A stretch of 36,627 nt of DNA from an uncultured Alphaproteobacteria bacterium (GCA_903889655.1 CAISYL010000166.1:1-36627), one strand, 5' to 3'. Shown: positions 1-7,775, counted from the stretch's first letter. Numbers and translations are program-made. The notes: generated by a model from the letters alone, not told the origin.

Positions 1-213
1 CATGATGGCGGCCGCGAAGGGACCGAGCATGCCGTAGAGAAAGATGTTGAGCGCGATCGCGACGGAGATCGTCGCGCGCGACCAGCCGAATTCCATTTCG
101 AGCGGCACGATGAGAATGCTCGGCGCCGAGCGGGTGCCCGCACCGACCAGCAGCGTCACGAAGACGATGGCGGCGACGATCCAGGCGTAATGCAGGCGGG
201 GGCGTGCGCTCAT
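1..213 (-). CDS. MFS transporter, N-terminal part (cut by window edge)
   Basis: The complementary strand reads inward from an ATG at 213 and is open to the window edge (71 codons seen). The start MSARPRLHYAWIVAAIVF is a short basic leader followed by a long hydrophobic helix, then the motif FGWSRATISVAIALN and a second hydrophobic helix ending at LGPFAAAIM. The pattern 'HYAWIV...EFGWSRA' is typical of oxalate/formate-antiporter-like members of the major facilitator superfamily. These are 12-helix inner-membrane carriers of roughly 400 residues, so most of the gene lies outside the window. The substrate cannot be inferred. It shares direction with the small exported protein downstream of 338, 124 bases away. 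No clear Shine-Dalgarno is visible. Confidence 0.8.
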   Translation of the reverse strand, partial: MSARPRLHYAWIVAAIVFVTLLVGAGTRSAPSILIVPLEMEFGWSRATISVAIALNIFLYGMLGPFAAAIM

Positions 214-337
214 GGGATTATCCGGGACGAGAATGCGGGTCCGGCGGATGTGGAACTTCGGCCGGCGGAAGTCAATCGGCGGAATCGGACAAGCCGCAAG
301 CAGGAAGCGCCAGACAAAAGCCCGTTTCGCAGAAGGC

Positions 338-751
338 CTATTTGGCGGCGGGCTTTTCCGCCGGCGCAGGCGGCGTGTAGGGCGTGAAGTCGCCGAGGGA
401 GCAGATGCTGCCCTGATCGAGGACGCGGATCGTCTGCATGTTCGAGCAGATGGTGCCGCCCTGGACTTCGTAGGCGAAGCCGCCCTGCATCTTCAGGCCG
501 AAGCATTTGGAGGCGAGCGTGTTCTTCCACACCTTGCCGCCCTTCATGTGGAAGAGAATGGTGCTGTCGTCGACGATCTGGGTGTGGTCGATGAAAGCGG
601 GGTCGAGGCAGATGGGCGTCGGCTTGACCTCGGCGCCGGCGGCGTCCGCTTCGGCGGTGAGCCCGGGGACCGGTTCAGCGGCATGGGCAAGACCCGCCAT
701 TGCAACCAGGAACGGCAGCAAGGCGGCGGAAGCGAGGACGGCGCGTTTCAT
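338..751 (-). CDS. small exported protein, DUF6491-like
   Basis: A 137-residue protein starting at the ATG at 751. GGAG lies six bases upstream, which decides this start over the ATG at 763. Residues 1-24 form a classical Sec signal peptide ending AHA-AE, so the product is probably periplasmic. The mature part has three paired-looking cysteines and the pattern 'PICLD...VVDD-like...CFGLKMQ...ICSNMQTIRV...ICSLGDF'. This matches the general layout of DUF6491-type proteins (C-D...I.DD.T..F...C.GL...ICS), a family without known function. The C-terminal tail is rich in Pro, Ala and Lys. The family call rests on recalled pattern only. It lies just upstream of the MFS gene and downstream of the penicillin-binding protein, all on the same strand, so a shared transcript is possible. 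Confidence 0.6.
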   Translation of the reverse strand: MKRAVLASAALLPFLVAMAGLAHAAEPVPGLTAEADAAGAEVKPTPICLDPAFIDHTQIVDDSTILFHMKGGKVWKNTLASKCFGLKMQGGFAYEVQGGTICSNMQTIRVLDQGSICSLGDFTPYTPPAPAEKPAAK

Positions 752-790
752 GACGGGCTCCATATGTGAGAACGTCAGTATATCAGGAAT

Positions 791-2866
791 TCAGCGCGGT
801 TTGCCTCCGCCGGGTTGCAGCGTCTCTCCGCCGCGGCGGAAGCCGGAGCCCCAGCCGGTGCTGCCTTGCTCCACATGCGCCGGTTCGGCGCGGGGCGCGA
901 CGGCGAAGAGGTCGGCAAGCTGCGACAGAAAGCCCTTGGCGGCCGAACCGCCGCCGCCATTTTCGGCCACCGGAATGTCGCCCTCGGCGCCCGGCAGCGG
1001 GGCAGGCGGAACGCCGGCCTGCGAGGCCATCATGTAATTGTGCCAGGCCAGTGCCGCGAAATTGCCGCCGGAGACGTTCTTCATCGGCGTGTTGTCGTCG
1101 TTGCCGAACCAGACGCCGGCGACCTCGTTGCCCGTATAGCCGATGAACCAGGCGTCGCGATTGTCCTGGCTGGTGCCGGTCTTGCCGGCGGCGAGGCGAT
1201 CGGGAAGGGCGGCGCGCAGCCCCGTGCCTTCCGTCACGACGTGGCGGAGCATATAGGTCATCTCGCGGGCATGGCCCTCGTCGATCGCCTGTGTCGGCGC
1301 GGACTGGTGCGTGTAGAGCGACTGTCCGTCCGACGAGGTGATCTCGACGATGCCGTAGGGCGCGAAATGGCGGCCGGCATTGCCGAAGGTCGAATAGGCC
1401 GAGGTCAATTCGAGGAGCGTCACTTCGGAGCTGCCGAGCGCGATCGAGAGATTGTCCTGGATATGCGAGGTAATGCCGAGCCGCTGGGCGGCATTCGCGA
1501 TGGCCGTTACGCCGACGCGTTCGCCGAGCTTCACGGCGACCGAGTTGATCGAACGGGCCAGCGCCTCCGTCAGCGTCACCGTGCCCGCATAGCGGCGGGT
1601 CGCGTTTTGCGGCGCCCATTCGCCGAGCGCGACGGGCGAGTCTTCAATCTCCGTGGACGGATTTAATCCCTGCTCGAGGGCGGCGAGATAAACGACCGGC
1701 TTGAAGGCCGAGCCAGGCTGGCGTTCGGCCTGCGTCGCCCGGTTGAACTGGCTCTGCAGATAGGACCGGCCGCCGACCAGCGCGAGGACGGCGCCGTCGG
1801 GCGCCAGAGCGATCATCGCGCCCTGGCCGATATCGCGTTTGGCGGCATCGCCCTTGAAGACGGCGCGCATCGCCTCTTCGGCGGCGGACTGGCGCTTGGT
1901 GTCGAGCGTGGTGCGGACCGTCAGGCGGCCATGCGCGTCTGGCAGCAGCGTCTGCACCTGGGAAACCACCCAATCGACGAAATATTGCGGGCCGTCGCGC
2001 TTGTCGCGTTCGGCCACCTGGGCCGGATGCGCGCGGGCGTCGGCGACCTCGGCCGGCGTCAGATCGCCATTGTCGACCAGGCGGTCGAGCACCTGATTGG
2101 CGCGAGCCTGGGCGAGGGCGAGATCGTTGGTCGGCGCGAAACGCGAGGGCGCCTTCGGCAAGCCGGCGAGCACCGCGGCCTCGGCGAGCGAAACGTCGCG
2201 CGCGCTCTTGCCGAAATAGTAATGCGCGGCGGCGTCGACACCGTAATTGCCGGCGCCCATATAGACGCGATTGAGATAGAGCGTCAGGATTTCGTCCTTC
2301 GTCATGTGGCTTTCGAGCCAGACGGCGATGAGGGCTTCCTGCGCCTTGCGCCAGAGTGTGCGGTCGGAATCGAGATAGAGGTTCTTCGCAAGCTGCTGGG
2401 TGATGGTCGAGCCGCCTTCGACAAGGCCACCGGAGCGCAGGTTCACCCAGGCCGCGCGGGCGATGCCGCGCAGGTCGATGCCCCAATGGGAATAGAAGCG
2501 GCGGTCCTCGGTGGCGACGAAGGCCTTGACGAGATAGGGCGGCAGTTCGGCCAGCGGCACGACCGGCGCGGTGGAGCCGCCGCGGCTGCCGATCTCCTCG
2601 CCATCGGCATTAAGCACGGTGACGGCAAGCGCCGAGGTGGGGCCCATGTCCATCTCGCGCTGGATCTTGGGGATGGTGACGAAAACGAGGAGCGCGACGA
2701 AGACGATGCCGGCCGTCAGCGCGAAGGAACCGGCGCGGACCGCGAGACGCCAGCGGCGGCGATTGCGGATGCGGCGACGCTCGGCGGCGGCGTCCGCTTC
2801 CGGATCGGGCGCGGCGCCTTCCGGCTCGCCCGCTTCGCCGTATGGATCGTCGTTCTGGTCTGACAC
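791..2866 (-). CDS. bifunctional penicillin-binding protein 1A (class A PBP)
   Basis: A 691-residue peptidoglycan synthase that polymerises lipid II and cross-links stem peptides in the periplasm. The GTG start at 2866 is chosen because GGGGGAAACAA precedes it; an open frame continues upstream without such a site. After an acidic cytoplasmic tail and a basic stretch there is one TM helix (about 44-64). The family-51 glycosyltransferase domain follows, with the catalytic Glu120 in VATEDRRFYSHWGID and the EGGSTITQQLAKN motif at 150-162. The transpeptidase domain has SxxK at Ser386-Lys389 (GSAFKP), SxN at 439-441 and KTGT at 562-565. All catalytic motifs are intact. The length is shorter than E. 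coli PBP1a, consistent with lack of the large inserted domain. The Gly/Pro-rich C-terminal tail is low-complexity. Confidence 0.95.
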   Translation of the reverse strand: MSDQNDDPYGEAGEPEGAAPDPEADAAAERRRIRNRRRWRLAVRAGSFALTAGIVFVALLVFVTIPKIQREMDMGPTSALAVTVLNADGEEIGSRGGSTAPVVPLAELPPYLVKAFVATEDRRFYSHWGIDLRGIARAAWVNLRSGGLVEGGSTITQQLAKNLYLDSDRTLWRKAQEALIAVWLESHMTKDEILTLYLNRVYMGAGNYGVDAAAHYYFGKSARDVSLAEAAVLAGLPKAPSRFAPTNDLALAQARANQVLDRLVDNGDLTPAEVADARAHPAQVAERDKRDGPQYFVDWVVSQVQTLLPDAHGRLTVRTTLDTKRQSAAEEAMRAVFKGDAAKRDIGQGAMIALAPDGAVLALVGGRSYLQSQFNRATQAERQPGSAFKPVVYLAALEQGLNPSTEIEDSPVALGEWAPQNATRRYAGTVTLTEALARSINSVAVKLGERVGVTAIANAAQRLGITSHIQDNLSIALGSSEVTLLELTSAYSTFGNAGRHFAPYGIVEITSSDGQSLYTHQSAPTQAIDEGHAREMTYMLRHVVTEGTGLRAALPDRLAAGKTGTSQDNRDAWFIGYTGNEVAGVWFGNDDNTPMKNVSGGNFAALAWHNYMMASQAGVPPAPLPGAEGDIPVAENGGGGSAAKGFLSQLADLFAVAPRAEPAHVEQGSTGWGSGFRRGGETLQPGGGKPR

Positions 2867-3005
2867 TTGTTTCCCCCAGCCTCGGGTTTCCGAGGCAAGC
2901 TCCGTGCCGCCCCGGATTGCGGCTCTTTCACAAGGATTCCGCGTCTTTGCGCCGGGATTAGGGCGGGATTGGGCCGGTGGACGCCGCAATTGTGTTTCAA
3001 TCGGG

Positions 3006-3052
3006 GACGTCCTTCGAGACGGGCGCCGCCGCACCCTCCTCAGGATGAGGAT
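3006..3052. repeat. family C intergenic palindrome, one arm
   Basis: The sequence 'CCTTCGAGACGGGCGCC' followed by 'CTCCTCAGGATGAGGAT' matches one arm of the two-armed element at 9530-9643 and the arm at 26405-26442. It lies in the divergent intergenic region between the PBP and UPF0260 genes. Confidence 0.7.
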
Positions 3053-3087
3053 TGACCAAATCCCCGGTCGGGGGCATGTGTCTGCCC

Positions 3088-3555
3088 ATGAAATCGAAAA
3101 ACGAGCCCGAACCCTTCTGGAAGCGCAAGACGCTGGAAGAGATGACCCGCAAGGAGTGGGAGTCGCTCTGCGACGGCTGCGCGAAATGCTGCCTCGTCAA
3201 GCTCGAGGACGAGGACACGCTCGAAATCTCGTTTACCAATGCGATCTGCAAGCTGCTCGATTGCGAGAGCTGCCGTTGCACCGATTATCCGAACCGGGCC
3301 ACCCGCGTTCCCGATTGCGTGCCGCTGACGCCGGAGGTGATCCATGAGGTGAGCTGGATGCCGCCCTCCTGCGCCTACCGGCTGGTCGCGGAGGGCAAGG
3401 ACCTGCCGAACTGGCATCCGCTCGTCTCGGGCGAGACCGAAAGCGTCCATCGCGCCGGCATGTCGGTGCGCGGCAAGGTCGTCTCCGAGGACGAGATCGA
3501 TTTCGAGGACATCTGCGACCACATCGTGCAATGGCCGAAGCTGATCGCGGATTGA
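3088..3555 (+). CDS. UPF0260 / YcgN-like cysteine-cluster protein
   Basis: A 155-residue cytoplasmic protein with the Cys-rich N-terminal half of the UPF0260 (E. coli YcgN) family, which belongs to the YkgJ-type zinc/iron-chelating fold. Visible signatures are [18 protein letters not shown], then [17 protein letters not shown], then VPDC and [11 protein letters not shown], and the family-typical '[10 protein letters not shown]'. The molecular role is unproven; metal binding is inferred from the cysteines. The family begins near this methionine ([12 protein letters not shown]). Upstream in-frame starts at 3052 and 3076 exist, but GGGGG at 3068-3073 sits too close to 3076. The gene ends at the edge of the repeat-rich junction before the phage-like cluster. 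Confidence 0.85.
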   Translation: MKSKNEPEPFWKRKTLEEMTRKEWESLCDGCAKCCLVKLEDEDTLEISFTNAICKLLDCESCRCTDYPNRATRVPDCVPLTPEVIHEVSWMPPSCAYRLVAEGKDLPNWHPLVSGETESVHRAGMSVRGKVVSEDEIDFEDICDHIVQWPKLIAD

Positions 3556-3557
3556 GC

Positions 3558-3651
3558 GGGGATAAGTTTCCCCCCCGGAAATATTCGTCGGCGGATGAAA
3601 TTTCGATCCTTGACCAGCGTGACGCTGCTTCCCACTTGAACCGTTATATCC
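3558..3651. repeat. direct repeat R1 (about 95 bp), copy 1
   Basis: First copy of a two-copy element. The conserved blocks are GGGGATAAGT (3558-3567), ATTCGTCGGCGGATGA (3583-3598) and a perfect 44-bp block (3608-3651) containing the 13-bp palindrome CAGCGTGACGCTG at 3615-3627. It starts two bases after the UPF0260 stop codon. The spacing between blocks is kept in copy 2 to within one base. The function is unknown. Confidence 0.85.
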
Positions 3652-3677
3652 GGAAGTGTGTCTCCACTCCTTATGTC

Positions 3678-3759
3678 GTCATCCCGGCGAAGGCTGGGAT
3701 CCAGGAGCGACAAATGTCGAGCCAACGGCCCCTGGGTCCCGGGGCAAGCCCGGGATGAC
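3678..3759. repeat. family A REP-type palindrome pair
   Basis: Two inward-facing palindromic arms: GTCATCCCGG...GGATCCAGG, and CCTGGGTCCCGGGGCAAGC ending CCCGGGATGAC. This is the widespread alphaproteobacterial 'cgtcatcccgg' intergenic repeat type. Related copies occur at 7022-7105, 20562-20644 and 26472-26557. Confidence 0.8.
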
Positions 3760-3779
3760 ATTTTTTATGGGTTGGGGGC

Positions 3780-3872
3780 GGGGATAAGTCTGGCGCTAAA
3801 AAGATTCGTCGGCGGATGATAGTTTGCCCCTTGACCAGCGTGACGCTGCTTCCCACTTGAACCGTTATATCC
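3780..3872. repeat. direct repeat R2 (about 95 bp), copy 2
   Basis: Second copy of R1, 221 bases downstream. It has GGGGATAAGT (3780-3789), ATTCGTCGGCGGATGA (3804-3819) and the same 44-bp block at 3829-3872 with its palindrome at 3836-3848. It lies just upstream of an intrinsic terminator and the first gene of the phage-like cluster. Flanking sequence between the blocks has diverged while the blocks are identical. Confidence 0.85.
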
Positions 3873-3894
3873 AGTACTGCGTCAAACGATCCGC

Positions 3895-3918
3895 GGCTCC
3901 CTCGACGGGGGCTTTTTT
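3895..3918 (+). terminator. intrinsic terminator upstream of GTA-like cluster
   Basis: GGCTCCC (3895-3901) and GGGGGCT (3907-3913) can pair with two G-U pairs around the loop TCGAC, followed by a TTTTTT run. It would stop transcription coming from the UPF0260/R2 side before the first cluster gene. Its tail CTTTTTTATTGC is identical to that of the terminator at 9667-9692. Confidence 0.65.
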
Positions 3919-3922
3919 ATTG

Positions 3923-3957
3923 CGTCATTGCGAGGGGCGACGCGACGAAGCGATGAC
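3923..3957. repeat. REP-like half element (CGTCATTGCGAGG type)
   Basis: The sequence CGTCATTGCGAGGGGCGA followed by CGCGACGAAGCGATGAC resembles the common proteobacterial 'cgtcattgcgag...gaagcaatcc' intergenic repeat. It ends 13 bases before the proposed GTG start of the first cluster gene. Confidence 0.5.
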
Positions 3958-3970
3958 GGGAGGGGATTGC

Positions 3971-4486
3971 GTGGCGGTCAGGAAAAAACTGAAAGAGCCC
4001 GACTGGGTGGCGATCCGCGCGGCCTATGAAGATGTGGATGTGCCGCTCAACGAGACGGCGGAGAAGGCCGGCGTCAACCGGCAATCGCTGATCGCGCGGG
4101 CGACGCGGGAAGGCTGGCGGCCGCGGACGCCGCCGCCGAAGGCGCCGGCGCCTTCTGCGGAGTTGACGGGAGCGGCGATCAAGCCGTCGAGCCTTGCGAC
4201 GCGGCTGAAGCGGCTGATCGCCCGCGAGATCGAGACGATCGAGGGCGAAAGCGCGAAAAAGCGCGACGCGATGCAGAAGGAGCGCGATGCAAGGCGGCTG
4301 TCGTCGCTGGTGCGCTCGCTCGAAAAGCTGAACGACATCAAGGCGGCGGCGAAGGCAAAGCCCGGCAGGAAGAAAGAGGAGGATGGCGATGAGCTCAGAA
4401 CGGAGCTTCAGCGCCGCCTCGCTCGCCTCGTTGCCGGCGGCGACGAGGGCGGCGTTTCTGGCGAGCCTCGCGCCACGGGAAATTGA
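3971..4486 (+). CDS. GTA g1-like / small terminase-like DNA-binding protein
   Basis: 171 residues from the GTG at 3971, preceded by GGGAGGGG five to six bases upstream; an in-frame ATG at 3953 lies inside the repeat and is less likely. Residues 10-50 read as a helix-turn-helix (WVAIRAAYEDVDVPLNETA, then AEKAGVNRQSLIARATREGW), as in phage small terminase and MerR/resolvase-like recognition domains. The middle (about 75-130) is a charged helical region with Lys/Glu/Arg-rich heptads, likely for oligomerisation. Family knowledge: the first gene of alphaproteobacterial GTA clusters encodes a small DNA-packaging factor partnered with the large terminase. The 3' end overlaps the terminase gene by about 100 bases in another frame, consistent with translational coupling. 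Confidence 0.75.
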   Translation: MAVRKKLKEPDWVAIRAAYEDVDVPLNETAEKAGVNRQSLIARATREGWRPRTPPPKAPAPSAELTGAAIKPSSLATRLKRLIAREIETIEGESAKKRDAMQKERDARRLSSLVRSLEKLNDIKAAAKAKPGRKKEEDGDELRTELQRRLARLVAGGDEGGVSGEPRATGN

Positions 4487-5696
4487 ATGGCTGATGGATC
4501 ACTGGCCCTTCTGGGCGCGGGACGACCAGCGCGCGCCGGACGGCGAATGGACGACATGGCTGGTGCTGGGCGGACGCGGGGCGGGCAAAACCCGCAGCGG
4601 CGCCGAATGGGTGCGCGGCGAAGTGGAAGCTGGCCGGGCGGGCCGCATCGCGCTGGTCGGCGAGACCTTCGGCGATGTGCGCGAGGTGATGATCGACGGC
4701 GCGTCCGGGTTGCGGGCGCTGGGTGCGCGGGCCGCGCGGCCGCGCTACGAAGCCTCGCGGCGGCGGCTGCTCTGGCCCAATGGCGCGGTGGCGCAGGCCT
4801 TCTCGGCGTCGGAGCCGGATGCGCTGCGCGGCCCGCAATTCGACGCGGCCTGGGCCGACGAGCTGGCGAAATGGCGCTATGCCGAAGAAGCCTGGGACAT
4901 GCTGCAGTTCGGATTGCGGCTCGGGGAGCGGCCCCGGCAGGTGGTGACGACGACGCCGCGGCCGGTGCCGATTTTGAAGCGGCTGCTGAAAGAAGAGACC
5001 TGCATCGCGACGCGGGCCTCGACCCATGCCAATCGCGCCAATCTGGCCGAGGCTTTCTTCCGCGCGGTGATCGCGCGGTATGAAGGGACGCGACTCGGGC
5101 GGCAGGAACTCGACGCGGAGCTGATCGAGGACAATCCCGACGCGCTGTGGTTGCGCGGCACGATCGAGGGTACCCGCATCATGCGGGCGCCGGAGCTTAT
5201 GCGCGTCGTCGTCGCGGTCGATCCGCCGGCGACAAGCGGTCCGCAGGCGGATGAATGCGGCATCGTGGTGGCCGGTATCGACGAGGAGGGCCGGGCCTAT
5301 GTGCTCGACGACCGGTCGATGGGCGGGCTGACGCCGCTTGCCTGGGCGAACCGGGCGGGCAAGGCCTATCGCGACCATGAGGCGGACCGGATCGTCGCCG
5401 AGAGCAATCAAGGCGGCGAAATGGTCTCGACCATCATGCGGCAGGTGATGCCGACGGTGCCCTTGCGGCTCGTGCGGGCGACGCGGGGCAAGCGCGTGCG
5501 TGCGGAACCGGTGGCGGCCTTGTACGAACGCGGGCTCGTTTCGCATGTCGGGAGTTTCGCGCGGCTCGAAGACCAGATGTGCGATTTCGTGCCGGGCGCG
5601 GGGAAAAGCCCCGACCGGCTCGACGCGCTGGTCTGGGCGCTGACCGATCTGATGCTCGACCGCGAGGCAGGCAAGCCGAAGGTGCGAAGGTTGTGA
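4389..5696 (+). CDS. phage/GTA terminase large subunit (g2)
   Basis: A 435-residue DNA-packaging ATPase-nuclease. AGGAGG at 4377-4382 lies six bases before the ATG at 4389, so this start is preferred over the ATG at 4383. The ATPase half has Walker A GGRGAGKT (61-68) and Walker B with DE at 157-158 (AAWADELAKW). The nuclease half has an RNase H-like acidic triad: Asp278 (VVVAVDPPATSG), Glu338 (IVAESNQGG) and Asp412 (RLDALVWALTDLM). All motifs are intact, so the protein should be able to translocate and cut DNA. Residues 10-45 match the N-terminal segment usual in GTA-type terminases (LAPREIEWLMDHWPFWAR). The gene is overlapped at its start by the small-subunit-like gene and followed by a REP element before the portal gene. 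Confidence 0.95.
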   Translation: MSSERSFSAASLASLPAATRAAFLASLAPREIEWLMDHWPFWARDDQRAPDGEWTTWLVLGGRGAGKTRSGAEWVRGEVEAGRAGRIALVGETFGDVREVMIDGASGLRALGARAARPRYEASRRRLLWPNGAVAQAFSASEPDALRGPQFDAAWADELAKWRYAEEAWDMLQFGLRLGERPRQVVTTTPRPVPILKRLLKEETCIATRASTHANRANLAEAFFRAVIARYEGTRLGRQELDAELIEDNPDALWLRGTIEGTRIMRAPELMRVVVAVDPPATSGPQADECGIVVAGIDEEGRAYVLDDRSMGGLTPLAWANRAGKAYRDHEADRIVAESNQGGEMVSTIMRQVMPTVPLRLVRATRGKRVRAEPVAALYERGLVSHVGSFARLEDQMCDFVPGAGKSPDRLDALVWALTDLMLDREAGKPKVRRL

Positions 5697-5700
5697 GGGC

Positions 5701-5781
5701 GCGACCCGGCCATCCACGTCTTGCCGACCGCGTCTTTCGAAGAAAGGCGTGGATACGCGGGTCAAGCCCGCGCATGACGAC
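5701..5781. repeat. family B REP-type element
   Basis: CCCGGCCATCCACGTCTT, a short spacer, then GTGGATACGCGGGTCAAGCC and CGCGCATGACGA. Fuller copies sit at 19033-19120, 28764-28854 and 31113-31206, with a half copy at 26309-26343. It separates terminase and portal genes inside the cluster. Confidence 0.8.
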
Positions 5782-5805
5782 CATAGAGAATGGAAAGGAA
5801 CGAAC

Positions 5806-7002
5806 ATGCCATCCGACGTGATCGCGGGACCGTGGGCGAGGCTGGCGGCGCGGATGCGCGGGCGGCCCGACGTCGAGGAGAAGGCGAGCCGGGCGGGGCC
5901 GCTCATCGCGCTGACGCTGGCCGGCCGCGCGGTCTGGACGCCGCGCGATTATGCGTCGCTGGCGCGCGAAAGCTTCGAGCGGAACGCGGTTGCCTATCGC
6001 TGCGTGCGCATGATCGCGGAAGCGGCGGCGGGCGTGCCCTGGCTTCTCTACGAGGGGGCGCGCGAGCTCGACGACCATCCGCTGCTCCGGCTTCTCGAAA
6101 CGCCGAACCCGATGGAGAGCGGGGCGGACCTCTTCGAGAGCTGGTACGGATTTCTGGAGGTCGCCGGCAACAGCTATATGGAGCTGGTCGAGCTTGGCGG
6201 AAGCCCACGCGAGCTTTATGCGCTCCGGCCCGACCGGATGAAGGTGGTGCCGGGGCGGGCTGGCTGGCCGGAAGGATACGAATATTCCGTCGACGGACGG
6301 GTCATGACGTTTCCGAGCGATCCGGCGCGGGGCGTCGCGCCGATCCTGCACATGAAGCTCTTTCATCCGACCGACGATCATTACGGCATGAGCCCGGTCG
6401 AGGCGGCGGCTTTCGCGGTCGACATCCACAATGCGGCGGGCATCTGGAACAAGGCGCTGCTCGACAACGCGGCGCGGCCTTCGGGCGCGCTGGTCTACAA
6501 GGGGGGCGAGGGCGCGCGCAATCTGAGCGAGGAGCAGTTCGAGCGGCTGAAGCTCGAACTCGCCGAGAATTATCAAGGCGCCGCCAATGCCGGGCGGCCG
6601 CTGCTCCTCGAAGGCGGGCTCGACTGGACGGCGATGGGATTGAGCCCGAAGGACATGGATTTCATCGAGGCCAAACGCGCGGCGGCGCGCGAGATCGCGC
6701 TCGCCTTCGGCGTGCCGCCGATGCTGATCGGCATTCCGGGCGACAACACGTTTTCGAATTATCAGGAAGCGAACCGGACCTTCTGGCGCCAGACCGTGCT
6801 GCCGCTCGTCGGCCGCACCGCGCGGGCGCTGACGCGGTGGCTGGCGCCGAAGTTCGGAGAGGGCCTGCGTCTCGGCTACGACACCGACCAGGTGGAGGCC
6901 CTGAGCGCCGAACGCGAGGCGCTGTGGGCGCGGGTGGGCGCGGCGGATTTCCTGACCGAGGATGAGAAGCGCGCGGCGGTGGGGTATGGGAAGGCGGGGT
7001 GA
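5806..7002 (+). CDS. HK97-type phage/GTA portal protein (g3)
   Basis: 398 residues, forming the dodecameric ring at the capsid vertex through which DNA passes and to which the terminase docks. The start at 5806 follows AAAGGA with good spacing; upstream in-frame codons fall in the repeat. Characteristic portal features are the N-terminal NAVAYRCVRMIAEAAAGVPW motif, PLLRLLETPNPMESG, the central ALRPDRMKVVPGR, PILHMKLFHPTDDHYGMSP, and the conserved C-terminal block AREIALAFGVPPMLIGIPGD followed by NTFSNYQEANRTFWRQ. The length is normal for the family and no frame break is seen. It is followed by a family A repeat and then the small g3.5-like gene. Confidence 0.95.
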   Translation: MPSDVIAGPWARLAARMRGRPDVEEKASRAGPLIALTLAGRAVWTPRDYASLARESFERNAVAYRCVRMIAEAAAGVPWLLYEGARELDDHPLLRLLETPNPMESGADLFESWYGFLEVAGNSYMELVELGGSPRELYALRPDRMKVVPGRAGWPEGYEYSVDGRVMTFPSDPARGVAPILHMKLFHPTDDHYGMSPVEAAAFAVDIHNAAGIWNKALLDNAARPSGALVYKGGEGARNLSEEQFERLKLELAENYQGAANAGRPLLLEGGLDWTAMGLSPKDMDFIEAKRAAAREIALAFGVPPMLIGIPGDNTFSNYQEANRTFWRQTVLPLVGRTARALTRWLAPKFGEGLRLGYDTDQVEALSAEREALWARVGAADFLTEDEKRAAVGYGKAG

Positions 7003-7021
7003 GGCGCAGCACCGAAAGGTC

Positions 7022-7105
7022 GGCGGCGGATCCCGGACTTGATCCGGGATCCGCCTTGGCCGCGTGTCGCGAAGCAAGATGGATCCCGGCCTCCGCCGGG
7101 ATGAC
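7022..7105. repeat. family A REP-type element
   Basis: GGATCCCGGACTTGATCCGG, then a spacer, then GATGGATCCCGGCCTCCGCC and GGGATGAC. It is the same family as 3678-3759. It sits in the 135-base gap between the portal and g3.5-like genes. Confidence 0.75.
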
Positions 7106-7137
7106 GGATGACGATGTGGGACAGGCCGGAGGCGACC

Positions 7138-7398
7138 ATGAAACTCGGCGAGAATGCGGGCTGGAAGCTCGACCGGCATATTCCCGTGGCGCTGGTCGTC
7201 GCCATCGCGCTGCAGACCGGCGCGGCGCTGATGTGGTCCGGCGCGGCGGCCGAACGGCTTTCGGCGCTCGAAACGCGGTCGGGGCGTACGGACGAAGTGG
7301 TCGAGCGCACGGCGCGGCTCGAGGAACAGTCGCAGGCGATGCGGGCGAGCCTCGCGCGGATCGAGGAGAAGCTCGACCGGGTTGTGGCGGGGCGGTAG
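7138..7398 (+). CDS. g3.5-like small membrane protein with coiled coil
   Basis: 86 residues from the ATG at 7138, preceded by GGAGG with suitable spacing. One hydrophobic helix at about 15-35 (VALVVAIALQTGAALMW) is followed by a heptad-rich coiled coil (about 40-80: ERLSALETRSGRTDEVVER and RTARLEEQSQAMRASLARIE). Small proteins of this design occupy the portal-protease gap (orfg3.5 position) in alphaproteobacterial GTA clusters; their role is not known to me. Topology suggests a membrane-anchored coiled coil. The last 43 bases are duplicated almost exactly at 7776-7818, bracketing the gene at 7399-7719. Confidence 0.75.
   Translation: MKLGENAGWKLDRHIPVALVVAIALQTGAALMWSGAAAERLSALETRSGRTDEVVERTARLEEQSQAMRASLARIEEKLDRVVAGR
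7356..7398. repeat. 43-bp direct repeat, copy 1 (3' end of g3.5-like gene)
   Basis: Encodes the C-terminal end RIEEKLDRVVAGR and stop codon of the g3.5-like gene. It is 41/43 identical to 7776-7818, exactly 420 bases downstream. Confidence 0.9.
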
Positions 7399-7719
7399 CT
7401 ATTCTCCGCCGGACGGGAGGATGATCGCCTTCTGGATCAGATGGGCGACACGGCAGTTCGATTTGAGGATCGCGATTTCGACTGCGCCAGCGGCGAGATC
7501 GCCCGCAGCCTGAGCGCGGTCCGGTTGGCGGTTGCCGGTGATGAGCCAACGGTCTTCCGCGTCGGCGACGTGAAGAGGCTTCTGAATTTCGAAATCGGCG
7601 TCGCCATAGACGCGGCGAAAGATCGATTCCGCCATGACCAGGGCGAGCTCGCGGTCCGCGAGGACGGTTCCCGCGAAGCCATGGAGCAACATGGAGGGGT
7701 CTTCGTCGCTGGGCGTCAT
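7399..7719 (-). CDS. NTF2-fold immunity-like protein (YbbC/YhhH type)
   Basis: 106 residues on the minus strand, inside the plus-strand cluster. Its pattern ALVMAESIFRRVYGDADFE, then QKPLHVADAEDRWLITGNR, then a Gly/Ala-rich turn, VEIAILKSNCRVAHLIQK, matches the layout of the short YhhH/NTF2-fold immunity family (A..IA..I....YG....Q.P......D..W.V.G...GG...I.I.K..G.V). In other bacteria such proteins sit beside polymorphic (Rhs/CDI-type) toxins and are thought to neutralise them. No toxin gene is visible here. The stop codon abuts the end of the g3.5-like gene and the gene is enclosed by a 43-bp duplication of that gene's end, suggesting it arrived as an insertion. No strong ribosome-binding site is visible. 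Confidence 0.6.
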   Translation of the reverse strand: MTPSDEDPSMLLHGFAGTVLADRELALVMAESIFRRVYGDADFEIQKPLHVADAEDRWLITGNRQPDRAQAAGDLAAGAVEIAILKSNCRVAHLIQKAIILPSGGE

Positions 7720-7775
7720 GATGCTTTGTCCGATATTCGGTTGTCTATCGAGAGCAGCCTATCGAATTGTGCAAA

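Noticed and set aside
3531-3758. Plus-strand open frame across R1 and the family A repeat
   Set aside because: Entirely made of repeat sequence; translation resembles the usual REP-derived peptides.
3558-3872. R1/R2 as attL/attR of an integrated element
   Set aside because: Both copies lie on the same side of the cluster, 221 bases apart; I found no third copy at the right-hand end.
4395-5906. Long minus-strand open frame of about 500 codons opposite the terminase gene
   Set aside because: Arg/Pro/His-rich shadow typical of high-GC DNA; the plus-strand terminase has all catalytic motifs.
5434-7179. Minus-strand open frame of 581 codons opposite the portal gene
   Set aside because: Low-complexity antisense shadow that crosses a REP element; no recognisable domain.
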